In this document: one piece after another, positions 22,262 to 32,058 of the stretch
Layout: each line of letters opens with the position of its first letter
Position numbering within the stretch: the stretch's first letter is position 1
From: Bartonella australis AUST/NH1
Lineage (GTDB): Bacteria > Pseudomonadota > Alphaproteobacteria > Rhizobiales > Rhizobiaceae
Assembly (NCBI RefSeq): GCF_000341355.1
Contig: NC_020300.1
Location: 1,054,001 to 1,118,000 of the forward strand
Reading direction: 5' to 3'
DNA: 64,000 bases
Notes under the pieces: model-generated
What the model was told of the DNA's origin: nothing
Database searches by the model: none
Seen by the model: only the letters and a program-made list of their open reading frames with translations
Position numbers and translations under genes: made by a program

Positions 22262-22939
22262 TTACGTCTCTTTTAGTCGCTTCATCGTTGCCAAAAGTCC
22301 AAGCCCGACACCCGCGAATGTTAATATTAAAAACGCATAGCGCATCATACTCACGTTCTCAACTAAAGGCTGAATCTGATGAGCCGTCTCAAGACATATA
22401 GACCCCAAGAGCCCCAAGGCCGCGAGAATAGCTGATTTGCCTTCTCTTGTCTCATGAAGCTGCTTAGGTTCAGGCTCCCCACACTCAACGTTCTGTGAAG
22501 CAACAAAGGAACCCCTCGACCATAGTCCTATTTCGGAAGCGCGGCGGTTGATCAAACCCTGCAATTTTTTTCCTCCAGAGTATACCCACCGGTTAAGTTG
22601 CTCAGGCACGCTATCATAATCACCGCTATTGAGTTTTTTAACCAAGGTGGATCCTTTAAAGGCGGCCGCCCCGATATTGAATGCAAGGGAAACGAGAGCA
22701 GCAAACTGGTTGTCGCTTAAGTCTACTTTAACTGCTTCATTAACGGCCTGTTCAAAGTGTGTGAGGTCCTTTTTTAAGAGGGTTTCGGCCTGCTGAGCCG
22801 TGATCTTATCTCCTTCTTTAACGCCGTCTGTATGGCCATAACCGATTGTCCAAGCACCTCTAATATCCTTGTAAGCCTCAAGCCGTAAGCCTTCCCATTT
22901 CTTTAATTCTTCAATCCCATCTTTGCTAATTTTTCTCAT
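22262..22939 (-). CDS. Phage-type endolysin, GH24 lysozyme with C-terminal membrane segments
   Basis: A 225-residue muramidase. The T4/lambdoid lysozyme catalytic set is present: E in KKWEGLRLEAYKD, D in the same stretch, and T in TIGYGHTDGV. GLINRRASEIGLWSRG follows near residue 140. After a linker rich in E, P and Q come two hydrophobic segments (AILAALGLLGSICLE and YAFLILTFAGVGLGLLA), so the protein may carry a holin-like or membrane-anchoring tail. AAAGGAG precedes the start. Such enzymes serve prophages and Bartonella-type gene transfer agents; no structural genes are adjacent, so it may be an orphan kept for release or wall remodelling. Confidence 0.88.
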   Translation of the reverse strand: MRKISKDGIEELKKWEGLRLEAYKDIRGAWTIGYGHTDGVKEGDKITAQQAETLLKKDLTHFEQAVNEAVKVDLSDNQFAALVSLAFNIGAAAFKGSTLVKKLNSGDYDSVPEQLNRWVYSGGKKLQGLINRRASEIGLWSRGSFVASQNVECGEPEPKQLHETREGKSAILAALGLLGSICLETAHQIQPLVENVSMMRYAFLILTFAGVGLGLLATMKRLKET

Positions 22940-23059
22940 AAATATCTCCTTTCTTGAACAAAATATCCCTGATTATAAACGAAAAAGTGCGCAGTGTACC
23001 ACTGTTAGGGTTATGAAATTAAGGCGATTGCTGACGTCAGGCATAATTGAGTGTATTTT

Positions 23060-23433
23060 ATGAAGCTGGCGTGTTGGGGGCCGCTGAAGTGTGAGCTTTT
23101 TCGCGCGTCTCGATGTGCACGGTGTGACTGAAGACTGGGGCATCGGTTTAAGTTTGCGGCATATCGAGTTCGTTGATTATCAAGATTGGCGAAAGAGAGT
23201 GTATTATGACGCGCGATCTCCCTCACGCGGGTTTCATTTTACGCAATGGTTATTAAAGGGCTCGGCTTGATGGTGGGTGAAGCAGCACAGTTCTTGGCGG
23301 TGCCGCGCGCGGCTTTACGAATCCTTAAAGGGCATTTGAGCATTCAACTAATCTTGTTGTCCACCTTGAAATGGCAGGAGTAAGTGCAGCGCGCCCGTGG
23401 CTTTCGCCGCGGACTAACTTTGATCTTTGGTAA
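23060..23433 (+). pseudogene. Broken HigBA-type toxin-antitoxin locus
   Basis: The antitoxin part starts with ATG 23206 (MTRDLPHAGFILR), hits a stop, then resumes in other frames as GLGLMVGEAAQFLAVPRAAL, LKGHLSI, LVVHLEMAGVSAARPWLS and TNFDLW before TAA 23431-23433. That order matches HigA antitoxins (LGLSVxEAAxxLGVSR, AGVSTARAWL, TNYDLW). Just upstream, frames give VTEDWGIG, RFKFAAY and IEFVDYQ, resembling the HigB C-terminus (NWRVTFRF, DxVDYH). Several frameshifts and stops make both genes non-functional. The HigA call is firmer than HigB. Confidence 0.68.
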
Positions 23434-24329
23434 GCAAAGAAATGCAAACAGCTCCTTACACCTCCGTCCTTTAAGCATATAAATAAATCGGAATAACTTC
23501 AGAAAATTATCTGAGCTAAACTTTGAAGAGAGTTTCTGCCTTATCTAAGATTTTTTTATTACCAGATGTACGGGAGCAAGAGACGGTGATTATACGAAAG
23601 GGGGATAATGTAGCTATGAATCGCAAAGAATAGAGTCACAAGGTAATTATATTGGCCAAGAGAAGCTGAAATTCCTGAATTTATCGATAGTCTAGGTATT
23701 TTCCAGAATATTTAAAGAAGGAGAGTGGGATTATTAAGGATTAGAGAGAAAAGAGCTGCTTATCGCCTCTTCGCGTACCTTATATACCACCTTAAAGCGG
23801 GGAAACTTCAGGGGACTCGCTTTTAATTGTCCCCTGAAGTCCTTAACCCAACTTCCCATTTCATTACCTCTTCACATAGAGCCTTAATACACTACATTTA
23901 GCGTCCTCTTTTGTAAAATGATATATTTGCCATATCCATACAAAGAGAGATTATAAAAAAGAAATACGAATTTATGGCAGATTTCATAATTCATGCTTTA
24001 CGTGACTTTTGTGAGGTTAAAGCCGGTGGGCAACTTAGGCGACTTTTTAGAGAGCGAAGAGAATTTATCCATACAAGCAATTGTGAAGCCGATAGTGATA
24101 CGTATATCTTCAGTGATATGTGTTCTGGGAAACGTATCAGTCCCTACCGGGCATACTAACGCCAAGCATTAAATTTTGGCAATAGATTGACTTATGAAAA
24201 TGAGAGAGCAATGATAAATATTCAATGCTCTATCTGAGAACAGGCACACACTCTGATTTTAACCTCCGATCTGTCTGGCTTAGGTAAAATATAATAGTGT
24301 TTTATTATACGCCCACGATTGGCGTCGAA
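23434..24329. other. Decayed region, no supported gene
   Basis: About 900 bp without a convincing gene. A 61-codon plus-strand frame at 23974-24159 has no ribosome binding site or known domain. The notable element is the 12-bp inverted repeat at 23805-23840, listed separately. Confidence 0.4.
23805..23840. repeat. 12-bp perfect inverted repeat
   Basis: ACTTCAGGGGAC (23805-23816) and its exact complement GTCCCCTGAAGT (23829-23840) flank a 12-nt spacer. There is no following T run on either strand, so an operator or relic structure is as likely as a terminator. Confidence 0.6.
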
Positions 24330-24881
24330 AAACTATATTTTAAAATAAAGATGGATTTACAGCTTAGACGGAAAAAGACGCAGAAACCTATCATGCGCAT
24401 TGGGCTGGTTACACCAAAGAATGTGCACGGCTTGACATTTTGCTTTATACAGGCTTGCGTCGCAATAATGTGGTTCGTATCAGTTAGAAGATGTTTAATA
24501 CAGTATCTTATCTTTTAAAATAGACAAAGAGCAGCTTTTAACAGAGGTTCACTCACCATTTTTCCGGGACTTAAAAACAATTTGTAGCGTAGCGAAACGG
24601 GTTCAGATACTTTTATACGCTGTAAAAAAGGGGATTCTTTAACAAAAGAAAGCTTTGGAAACCGTTTCTGTGAGGCCTATATGCAGCCGATATTAAAAAT
24701 CTGCTCATGACGCTCAAAAATAGCCGCTGCACATGCTGCAAATGCAGGTGTAACCTTAGCACAAATGGGAGCACTGTTTGGTTGGAGTAACGATTACAAT
24801 AGCGTCACATTATACAAAGATAGCAGAAGAAAAAGATTAGCCACCGAGGCAATTAAAAAATTAGGGAAATGCGCAGGATAG
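24330..24881 (+). pseudogene. Broken tyrosine-recombinase integrase
   Basis: Fragments in changing frames match a phage-type tyrosine integrase: ARLDILLYTGLRRNNVVR (around the first active-site arginine), QLEDV one frame over, and near the end AAHAANAGVTLAQMGALFGW, LYKDSRRKRLATEAIKKL. Stops and frameshifts interrupt it; the usual HGLRK arginine box is not intact. It ends 75 bp from the 3' end of a tRNA gene, the usual integrase/att arrangement. This implies an element once inserted here and has since decayed. Confidence 0.75.
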
Positions 24882-24955
24882 TATTCAAAAAATGCAACAG
24901 AATCAACGGGAAAAAATCTCGCATTTTTACATAAATTGCGGATTTTACTGAAATG

Positions 24956-25032
24956 TGGTGGGCCCGGAGGGACTCGAACCCCCAACCAAGCGGTTATGAG
25001 CCGCTGGCTCTAACCAATTGAGCTACAGGCCC
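24956..25032 (-). tRNA. tRNA-Ile2 (CAU anticodon), possibly annotated tRNA-Met
   Basis: The minus strand folds into a full 77-nt cloverleaf: acceptor GGGCCTG/CGGGCCC, D-arm GCTC, anticodon stem with loop CTCATAA, T-arm GGTTCGAGTCC and an encoded CCA. The anticodon is CAU. The GCGGT-type anticodon stem and TTGGT variable loop fit the minor isoleucine tRNA modified by TilS better than elongator Met, but this is judged from resemblance. The adjacent integrase remnant suggests its 3' end served as an attachment site. Confidence 0.93.
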
Positions 25033-25201
25033 CACAGACTACACCCCTCTAAACTAAAATGCTCCGTGATACAAGAGCTGCCTGAACTATAATTAATCTT
25101 TTTCTTTTTTCCCTCAGTTTTTTCTACAATTGCCCTAATTTCTTTACAATTACCCCGAAAAATGACAAGATACCGAGGCCTACGAACATAAAGGAGCAAA
25201 C

Positions 25202-25954
25202 ATGACAAAAAAACATTTTCAGCTTTTGGGCGTTTACCGGGTTAAAGTGGCCATATTGGCAGCCTTGGCGTTTCTAACCGTTATACCATCTGCGTACGCG
25301 CTCGTTTCAGATGAAGACGTATTGAACACTCCAAATATCAGAGTTACCGCGACTGGTGAAAGTCAAGCAGTACCGGACATGGCGATTATCAATTTAGGCG
25401 TTGTTACTCACGATAAAACTGCTCAACAAGCGTTGGCGGCCAATAATAAAACCATGAACGATATCATAAATTCTTTTAAAAATAACGGAATTCATGCAAA
25501 TGACCTACAAACGATGGGTTTGTCTATCCATCAATCGCAGTCGGATGAACAGCAGAAAAAAAAGGACGAGAGTGATCTCTATCAAGTCTCAAATTCTTTG
25601 ACAGTACGTATCCGTAATCTTGCCGATGCCGGTAAAATATTTGATCAAGCAATAGGGTTCGGTGTCAACTCCGTCAGTAGTATCATCTTCGCTAACGTCG
25701 ACACGAAGCCGTTATATGAGGAAGCTCGTAAAAAAGCCGTCACTGAAGCTATGAAACGAGCCGAAACCTTGGCGCACGCAGCTGGTGTAAAATTGGGTAA
25801 AATCCTTGAAATTAATGAATATAATTCCAGTTCGCATCGGATGTCGCGTATGATGAGCCTTCAGAGAGACGATAATGACGAAGATACAAATTTTTTAGGT
25901 GGTGAATTAAATTATAGTGTCACTGTTAATGTAGCATTTGCTATTGACAACTAA
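25202..25954 (+). CDS. SIMPL-domain periplasmic protein (BP26/Omp28 homologue)
   Basis: A 250-residue secreted protein with a signal peptide (about 1-34, VAILAALAFLTVIPSAYA) and one SIMPL/DUF541 domain: IRVTATGESQAVPDMAIINLGV, NDIINSFKNNGI, SNSLTVRIRNL and a C-terminal beta segment. The family includes Brucella BP26/Omp28, a periplasmic immunogenic protein that forms a channel-like oligomer. AAAGGAG lies just before the ATG. The stop codon is inside a 17-bp palindrome (25950-25966). Confidence 0.9.
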   Translation: MTKKHFQLLGVYRVKVAILAALAFLTVIPSAYALVSDEDVLNTPNIRVTATGESQAVPDMAIINLGVVTHDKTAQQALAANNKTMNDIINSFKNNGIHANDLQTMGLSIHQSQSDEQQKKKDESDLYQVSNSLTVRIRNLADAGKIFDQAIGFGVNSVSSIIFANVDTKPLYEEARKKAVTEAMKRAETLAHAAGVKLGKILEINEYNSSSHRMSRMMSLQRDDNDEDTNFLGGELNYSVTVNVAFAIDN

Positions 25955-26364
25955 GCGGCGCTTAGTCAGTGATCGTTTATGGAGCAATTTTCTCACCGGC
26001 TTCTCTGGGGGATGTCGGTGGTAAATTTAGAGCGGCTCTCTTTAGATAGCAGCCCCCGCTCAACTGGTGTGAGCTTTTAATCTGCCAGCACTAAAATATT
26101 TACTGGCGCATTGCGGGGCGGTTTTTCGAGAGCAATAGGCACCGTCGTTTTAGGTACTCACTCTCCGCAGATCATTAATAAGCACGAGCCCCCTGAACGG
26201 CCCCTCTTTCGGCTACATTCATTAAAGATCGTTGTATATTTGATACCGCGAATCCCGCTCTAATCTTTTCAGACCCTCGCCCCCGCCCTGTTTTGATGCG
26301 CACTTCCTCCTTGTATCTACTCCGAGCAATGAATAATAACACACTTCCAGGACGTATCACTATA
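25955..26364. other. Intergenic region between BP26 and rpoD
   Basis: No gene seen. The left end carries the second arm of the 17-bp palindrome ACTAAGCG-G-CGCTTAGT (25950-25966), which can form a 7-bp stem and may help end the BP26 transcript. A 61-codon minus-strand frame (26175-26360) has no recognisable domain. Confidence 0.45.
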
Positions 26365-26367
26365 CCC

Positions 26368-28365
26368 TCAAGAATCGAGGAAACTACGTAATTTTCTGGA
26401 CCGACTGGGGTGCTTCAATTTACGAAGCGCCTTTGCCTCAATTTGACGGATGCGCTCGCGCGTAACCGAAAATTGTTGACCTACTTCTTCTAATGTGTGG
26501 TCGGTGTTCATCCCGATACCAAAACGCATCCGCAAAACACGCTCTTCACGTGGCGTTAATGAAGCAAGCACTCGGGTTGTTGTATCCCGTAAATTAGCCT
26601 GAATAGCAGCATCAATCGGCAATAATACGTTCCTATCCTCAATAAAATCACCTAAATGAGAATCATCTTCGTCACCGACAGGCGTTTCAAGTGAAATGGG
26701 CTCCTTGGCAATTTTAAGAACTTTTCGTACTTTTTCCAATGGCATAGACAGCTTGCTAGATAACTCTTCCGGCGTAGGTTCACGTCCAATTTCATGTAAA
26801 ATCTGGCGTGACGTACGAACAATCTTGTTAATTGTTTCAATCATATGAACAGGAATACGAATGGTACGCGCCTGATCGGCGATTGACCGCGTAATCGCTT
26901 GGCGAATCCACCATGTAGCGTAAGTTGAGAACTTATACCCGCGCCTATATTCAAATTTATCGACTGCCTTCATTAAACCGATATTGCCTTCTTGAATAAG
27001 GTCGAGAAACTGCAAGCCACGATTAGTATATTTTTTCGCAATCGAAATCACTAGGCGTAAATTAGCTTCTACCATTTCCTTTTTAGCGACTGTTGCCTCG
27101 CGCTCACCCTTCTGCACTTGTGTAACAATTCGACGGAATTCCCCAATTGAAATAGCAGTTTCTTGCGCAAGATTCTGTATTTCACCGCGCAAGCTTTGAA
27201 TCACTTTGGTTTCACAAGTGGAAAATTCTTTCCAACCACTCCCAGATAAAGTGGCGATATAATTAATCCAATCCGCATCTAATTCGCGGCCTTGATACTC
27301 TTTCAAAAAATCTTCATGCCCAACACCGTAATTCCCGGCGACACGCTTCAATTTACCCTCGTTATGAACTAGCCGTTTATTGATATCGTAAAGTTGCTCA
27401 ACCAGTGCCTCAATACGATTCTGATTCAGAGAAAGAGATTTCACTGCTTGGATTAATTCGCCCTTTAATTGAATATATTTCTTTTTCTGAGCAGGCGAAA
27501 GAACATCCGCTTTATGATCCGCTAAACTACCTTCAACGTGCTGATCTTGTAATTTTCGTAATTTTACATAAGTCTCCGCGATGAAATCCAGAGTCTCCAT
27601 AACCTGAGGATAAAGTTCGTTTTCCATCGCGGTAAGTGATAAATTAACCTCATCCTCTTCCTCATCTTCATCTTCGACTACATCTCCCGTAATATTCCCC
27701 GCATCAGAGAGCGATGCCTCATCTTTTACTCGCTCTACTTTACCTCGATCAATGATAGGAGCTTGCTTAGCCTCTGGACCAGCATAAGTCATTTCAAGAT
27801 CAATAATTTCACGAAGAAGGATGCGGTGCTCTTTCAGCTCTTCGCGCCAAATAATTAACGCCTGAAACGTCAAAGGACTCTCGCACAGCCCCGCAATCAT
27901 CGTCTCACGCCCCGCTTCAATACGCTTAGCAATGGCAATTTCACCCTCACGCGAAAGCAACTCAACCGCTCCCATTTCGCGCAAATACATACGTACTGGA
28001 TCATCAGTCCGATCTGTTGCCTCACGCTTAGATACTGTCGCAACTGCACGGCTCGTAGCCCCTACTAAATCGCCTCCTTCTATAATAATTTCTTCTTCAT
28101 AATGCTCAGACTCGATTTCATCTTCATCGTCTACAACATTAATACCCATTTCGGAAAACATTGCCAATGTATCTTCAATTTGCTCAGATGTAACTTCATC
28201 AGAAGGAAGAACCGCATTCAGCTCATCCATTGTTACATAACCATTTTTTTTGGCAAGCTTGATCATCTTTTTGATAGCATCATCGGAAAAATCAAGAAGA
28301 GGACCATCCAAACCCACTTGGCCCGTTTCTTCTGCATCGTCTTTCTGTTTAGCCTTTGTTGCCAT
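26368..28365 (-). CDS. rpoD: RNA polymerase primary sigma factor RpoD (sigma-70)
   Basis: The vegetative sigma factor. It carries an N-terminal region 1.1 ([22 protein letters not shown]), an acidic non-conserved region with [10 protein letters not shown], region 2 ([37 protein letters not shown]), region 3 and region 4.2 ([20 protein letters not shown]). The open frame extends to 28389, but GGAG lies 7 nt before ATG 28365 and inside that extension, and the product then starts MATKAKQK; 665 residues result. It lies downstream of dnaG on the same strand, a trimmed macromolecular-synthesis operon. Confidence 0.97.
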   Translation of the reverse strand: MATKAKQKDDAEETGQVGLDGPLLDFSDDAIKKMIKLAKKNGYVTMDELNAVLPSDEVTSEQIEDTLAMFSEMGINVVDDEDEIESEHYEEEIIIEGGDLVGATSRAVATVSKREATDRTDDPVRMYLREMGAVELLSREGEIAIAKRIEAGRETMIAGLCESPLTFQALIIWREELKEHRILLREIIDLEMTYAGPEAKQAPIIDRGKVERVKDEASLSDAGNITGDVVEDEDEEEDEVNLSLTAMENELYPQVMETLDFIAETYVKLRKLQDQHVEGSLADHKADVLSPAQKKKYIQLKGELIQAVKSLSLNQNRIEALVEQLYDINKRLVHNEGKLKRVAGNYGVGHEDFLKEYQGRELDADWINYIATLSGSGWKEFSTCETKVIQSLRGEIQNLAQETAISIGEFRRIVTQVQKGEREATVAKKEMVEANLRLVISIAKKYTNRGLQFLDLIQEGNIGLMKAVDKFEYRRGYKFSTYATWWIRQAITRSIADQARTIRIPVHMIETINKIVRTSRQILHEIGREPTPEELSSKLSMPLEKVRKVLKIAKEPISLETPVGDEDDSHLGDFIEDRNVLLPIDAAIQANLRDTTTRVLASLTPREERVLRMRFGIGMNTDHTLEEVGQQFSVTRERIRQIEAKALRKLKHPSRSRKLRSFLDS

Positions 28366-28711
28366 ACCGTTACTCCACCTGATCACCATGCAAGCTTCGT
28401 GCGACCAGCTCTTCTGCGCCTTACTTTAAGTGCATAAACAACTCTACGTATGTACCTTTTTCATAGGGTCAACACTTACCGAAAAAGTGTAGCTCTGCAT
28501 GCATCCTTAACTCACACGAAAACACGGAAAAGCCATAAAAACCTCCCCGATTCCTCCCAGCTTTTCTGAGATAATCTCTGCACCACATAGAAGAATCAAT
28601 TTCCCGCTTTTCCTAAAATTCAATCAACATATCTTCACAAAAACGCTGTTTCTGCAACAGACTCTGCAACCTTAGGAATCTTTGGTGACTGATTCGCTAA
28701 AAAAAAGCGAA
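28366..28711. other. dnaG-rpoD intergenic region
   Basis: About 346 bp with no gene. The length suggests rpoD has its own promoter(s) besides read-through from dnaG; I could not fix a convincing -35/-10 pair by eye. Confidence 0.4.
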
Positions 28712-30640
28712 TCATTTTAACTTGTTTAATTTATTTCCGTCTGCTTCTTCATCGAACCAACACCCAAACCCTTCAATTAAGGCTTCCGTTGCTTGCATCC
28801 GTTCCAGCTCACTTTTTACCTCACGAAGGAGATTAAAAACCTCGTTATTAGGATTTTTCATGAGTTGTTCTTCAACGTCTTGTAATCTTTTATGTAGGTG
28901 GTGTTCTTGAAGATGCAAGTAGATAGCCTGTTTTAATGCAGTGCGAGCGTCTTCTATAGGGGCGCCAGCAGAGGCTGTACGCATACCGACATTTTGTACG
29001 AGATTTTTTATGCGCTCTAAAATAGCTTTCTGCCCCTTTTCTTCTAACAACATAACCATTGTTACTTTATCGTGAAGCTGCTGGCTCCCAAGAATTTCTA
29101 GCATAGACTGATGCAAATTCATTAATTGAATATTTTTCAACTCTAACTCGGCAAGAACTTCAAAATTTTCGTGCCAAAGCTCAGGGTGATGAGCTAAAAT
29201 CAACAAAATAACTGCCTCGCGCAAAGGAATAGAATAAGATGAATTGCGTGTCATATCAGAATTGACCAAAGCAGAAGATTGATTTTTAAACGTCCCATCC
29301 TCTTTTTTTCGGCTATATCCTCCCGTGTTTTTTTTTCTCGAAAAAGATGGACGAAAAAAATCGAAGAGCCGTTTTTTTATATCCTGGAAATAATAACGAC
29401 GTACATCATCATCCTTAATTGTAAAGATCTGCCGCTTAAGTTTCTGCTCCAGTGCTGCTCTCGCTTCTGGAGTTTCAAAATGCTGCCCATAAGTGGCGCG
29501 CCACCATAAAAGCTCAATGAGCGAAATTGATTTTTGCAAAAAAGAATCGAAAAGCTGCGCTCCACCAGCACGGACAATTTCATCTGGGTCCTGGCCTTGC
29601 GGCAATAAAACAAAGCGCACAGACATCCCCGCTTTCAAAAGAGGCAACACACGATCCGCAACACGCAAAGCGGCCTTTAAACCAGCTTCATCTCCATCAA
29701 AGCATAAAATTGGATTAGGCCCCATTCGCCATAAAAGCTCAATTTGTGTCTCTGTTAATGCTGTGCCTAGAGGTGCCACCACTTCTCTGAAGCCAGCTTT
29801 AGTCAGGGCAATCACATCCATATAACCTTCAACAACGAGAATAGAACGTACCTCCCCCGCAGAACGGCTGCTTTTGCGAGCAGAAGCAGCGTTGTAAAGC
29901 ATATTTCCCTTATGAAAAAGTACTGTTTCGGGACTATTGAGGTATTTCGCCTGCATATTTTTATCTAACGCACGCCCCCCGAAAGCCACGACGCGCCCCC
30001 GTAAATCTTCGATAGGAAACATGATACGATTTCTAAATCGATCGTAAGAATCCTCAGTATCTTCATCCGATATGATAAGACCGCATTCTTCCAATTGTTT
30101 CATTGAAATACCGCGCGCGCTTAGAGCTTCCTTTAAAATTGTGCGCCCCACCGGGGCGAAACCAATTCGGAAACGCTCTGCAAGCTCTGAAGTTACACCA
30201 CGTTCATGAAGATAACGGCGCGCCTGCGCACCTCCTTCACCGCGCAAATTATATTGGAAAAAATCCGCAGCTATTTTCATAATATCATAGAGGTCAGCCT
30301 TTTGCATTTCGCGCTTATGACTTTGTGGGTCAAAGATAGGCAGTTTTACACCAGCAAAATCGGCCAAACGCTCAACAGTTTCTGAAAAACGCAACCCATC
30401 AAGCTCGCCAAGAAAAGTGAAAATATCGCCACTCACACCACAGCCAAAACAATAATAACGGCCTTTACTATCGTCACAGTGAAAACTTGCACTTTTTTCA
30501 TTATGAAATGGACAACAGCACCAAAAATCTCCCCGAGAAGGCTTGCTTTTTCGGAGGTCAAACGCCACCCTTTGTCCGATAATCGTTGAAATCGGTACCC
30601 TCGTGCGAATCTCATCAAGGAAATCAGGCGGGAAGCGCAT
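28712..30640 (-). CDS. dnaG: DNA primase DnaG
   Basis: DnaG lays RNA primers at the replication fork with DnaB. The 642-residue protein has the N-terminal zinc ribbon (CCPFHNEKSASFHC, YYCFGCGVSGD), the RNA-polymerase basic domain (ERFRIGFAP, GLIISDEDTEDSYDRFRNR) and the TOPRIM core (ILVVEGYMDVIAL, CFDGDEAGLKAALR). The C-terminal third is divergent and would bind DnaB. It is divergently arranged with the channel gene at 30761 and precedes rpoD. Confidence 0.96.
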   Translation of the reverse strand: MRFPPDFLDEIRTRVPISTIIGQRVAFDLRKSKPSRGDFWCCCPFHNEKSASFHCDDSKGRYYCFGCGVSGDIFTFLGELDGLRFSETVERLADFAGVKLPIFDPQSHKREMQKADLYDIMKIAADFFQYNLRGEGGAQARRYLHERGVTSELAERFRIGFAPVGRTILKEALSARGISMKQLEECGLIISDEDTEDSYDRFRNRIMFPIEDLRGRVVAFGGRALDKNMQAKYLNSPETVLFHKGNMLYNAASARKSSRSAGEVRSILVVEGYMDVIALTKAGFREVVAPLGTALTETQIELLWRMGPNPILCFDGDEAGLKAALRVADRVLPLLKAGMSVRFVLLPQGQDPDEIVRAGGAQLFDSFLQKSISLIELLWWRATYGQHFETPEARAALEQKLKRQIFTIKDDDVRRYYFQDIKKRLFDFFRPSFSRKKNTGGYSRKKEDGTFKNQSSALVNSDMTRNSSYSIPLREAVILLILAHHPELWHENFEVLAELELKNIQLMNLHQSMLEILGSQQLHDKVTMVMLLEEKGQKAILERIKNLVQNVGMRTASAGAPIEDARTALKQAIYLHLQEHHLHKRLQDVEEQLMKNPNNEVFNLLREVKSELERMQATEALIEGFGCWFDEEADGNKLNKLK

Positions 30641-30760
30641 TATCTCTCACAGATTTTGAAAATTCTTTTTCGAATGTTTAACTACTTTAGAACATAATTT
30701 CAATACTTTGTCTTAGGCGGCTGGCAAATTTGTCAATCATTAACCGATGATAACTCAGAA

Positions 30761-31987
30761 ATGGAGACAGAAAAAGTGACAAAATTTCTCGTTCAATACC
30801 CCTTGCTAGAAACAACTGCTTGGCTCGTTGTCCTTATTTTTACAGCATTTTCGGTCAATTTTTTAGCTCGGATTTTACTTATAAACAGAGCGAAACGGCT
30901 TTTTTCTTTTCTCCCCAAAGCTGCAGCCGCCGACATTGAATATTCTATTAGGTACATGGCTAACATTGTTTCGGCCTTTACCATCTCAATCGGTATTAAT
31001 TTTATACCCAGAGTACCCGATGAGCTCAATATTGTCATCCGCAATGTTACCAACGCCTTTATCATTTTTGTCGCTGTCTTGACAATTTCTACCCTTTTTA
31101 ACGTCCTTAATACCCTCTACGAACAACGACCAGCGGCTCGCTTAAAGCCGATAAAAGGTTATATCCAAATCGCTAAGATTGCACTTTTCACTGTTGCTGC
31201 CGTTTTAATGGTAGCCATACTGATCGACCGCTCACCTCTCATCCTTTTCTCTGGTCTTGGCGCAATGGCAGCAGTGCTTATATTGGTCTTTCAAGATACA
31301 CTGCTCGCTCTTGTCGCGGGAATCCAAATTTCATCTACCGATATGGTACGCGTCGGCGACTGGATTGAAATTCCCAATCTTGGCGCAGACGGCGATGTTA
31401 TTGAAATTGCCCTCCATACCGTCAAAGTTCAAAATTTCGACAAAACGATCACCACGGTCCCTATTCGAAAATTAGTCACAGACCCTTTCAAAAATTGGCG
31501 TGGAATGGAAGAAGCCGGCGGAAGACGCATCAAACGGTCCCTACTCCTCGACCAGTCGAGCATCCGCTTTCATACAAAAAAAGAACAAGAATACCTTGCA
31601 CGCTTTAATCTACTAGAAAGCTACTTTGTGCAAAAAATACCAGAAATTAATGAATGGAATGCTAAATTAAGCAAGAACCATGACGTACCAGCTAATACAC
31701 GCCGTTTGACCAATATCGGAACCTTCCGCGCTTATGTTTCAGCCTATTTACAGGAGCACGCAAGCATCAAAAAAAATATGACTCTGATGACGCGTCAATT
31801 AGCTCCCTCGCCAAATGGCCTACCTCTAGAAATTTATTGTTTTACCAACACAACTATCTGGAAAGACTATGAACAAATTCAAGCCGATATTTTTGATCAC
31901 CTTTATTCTATTCTCCCTGATTTTGGTTTAAAAATTTTTCAAAATCCAACTGATTATGATTTTCTTCACACACTTGCAAAAAAGTAA
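30761..31987 (+). CDS. ybdG: MscS-family mechanosensitive channel, YbdG-like
   Basis: A 408-residue inner-membrane protein with about five hydrophobic helices. The pore-lining helix and beta domain of the MscS family are recognisable (LFSGLGAMAAVLILVFQDT, GDWIEIPNLGADGDVIEIAL, TTVPIRKLVTDPFKNWRGM). The latter stretch and the overall length fit E. coli YbdG (about 415 residues), a small-conductance osmotic channel. The symbol is by similarity. It is followed 71 bp later by the Na/Pi symporter gene on the same strand. Confidence 0.85.
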   Translation: METEKVTKFLVQYPLLETTAWLVVLIFTAFSVNFLARILLINRAKRLFSFLPKAAAADIEYSIRYMANIVSAFTISIGINFIPRVPDELNIVIRNVTNAFIIFVAVLTISTLFNVLNTLYEQRPAARLKPIKGYIQIAKIALFTVAAVLMVAILIDRSPLILFSGLGAMAAVLILVFQDTLLALVAGIQISSTDMVRVGDWIEIPNLGADGDVIEIALHTVKVQNFDKTITTVPIRKLVTDPFKNWRGMEEAGGRRIKRSLLLDQSSIRFHTKKEQEYLARFNLLESYFVQKIPEINEWNAKLSKNHDVPANTRRLTNIGTFRAYVSAYLQEHASIKKNMTLMTRQLAPSPNGLPLEIYCFTNTTIWKDYEQIQADIFDHLYSILPDFGLKIFQNPTDYDFLHTLAKK

Positions 31988-32058
31988 AATAAACTTCAAT
32001 AGCATTAGCGCTCTAAATTAATTATGATTCACCACAAGAAGAAGGAAGAGGAGATATC

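Noticed and set aside
23974..24159. 61-codon plus-strand frame in the island remnant
   Set aside because: No ribosome binding site or recognisable domain; may be an eroded gene piece, but this cannot be supported.
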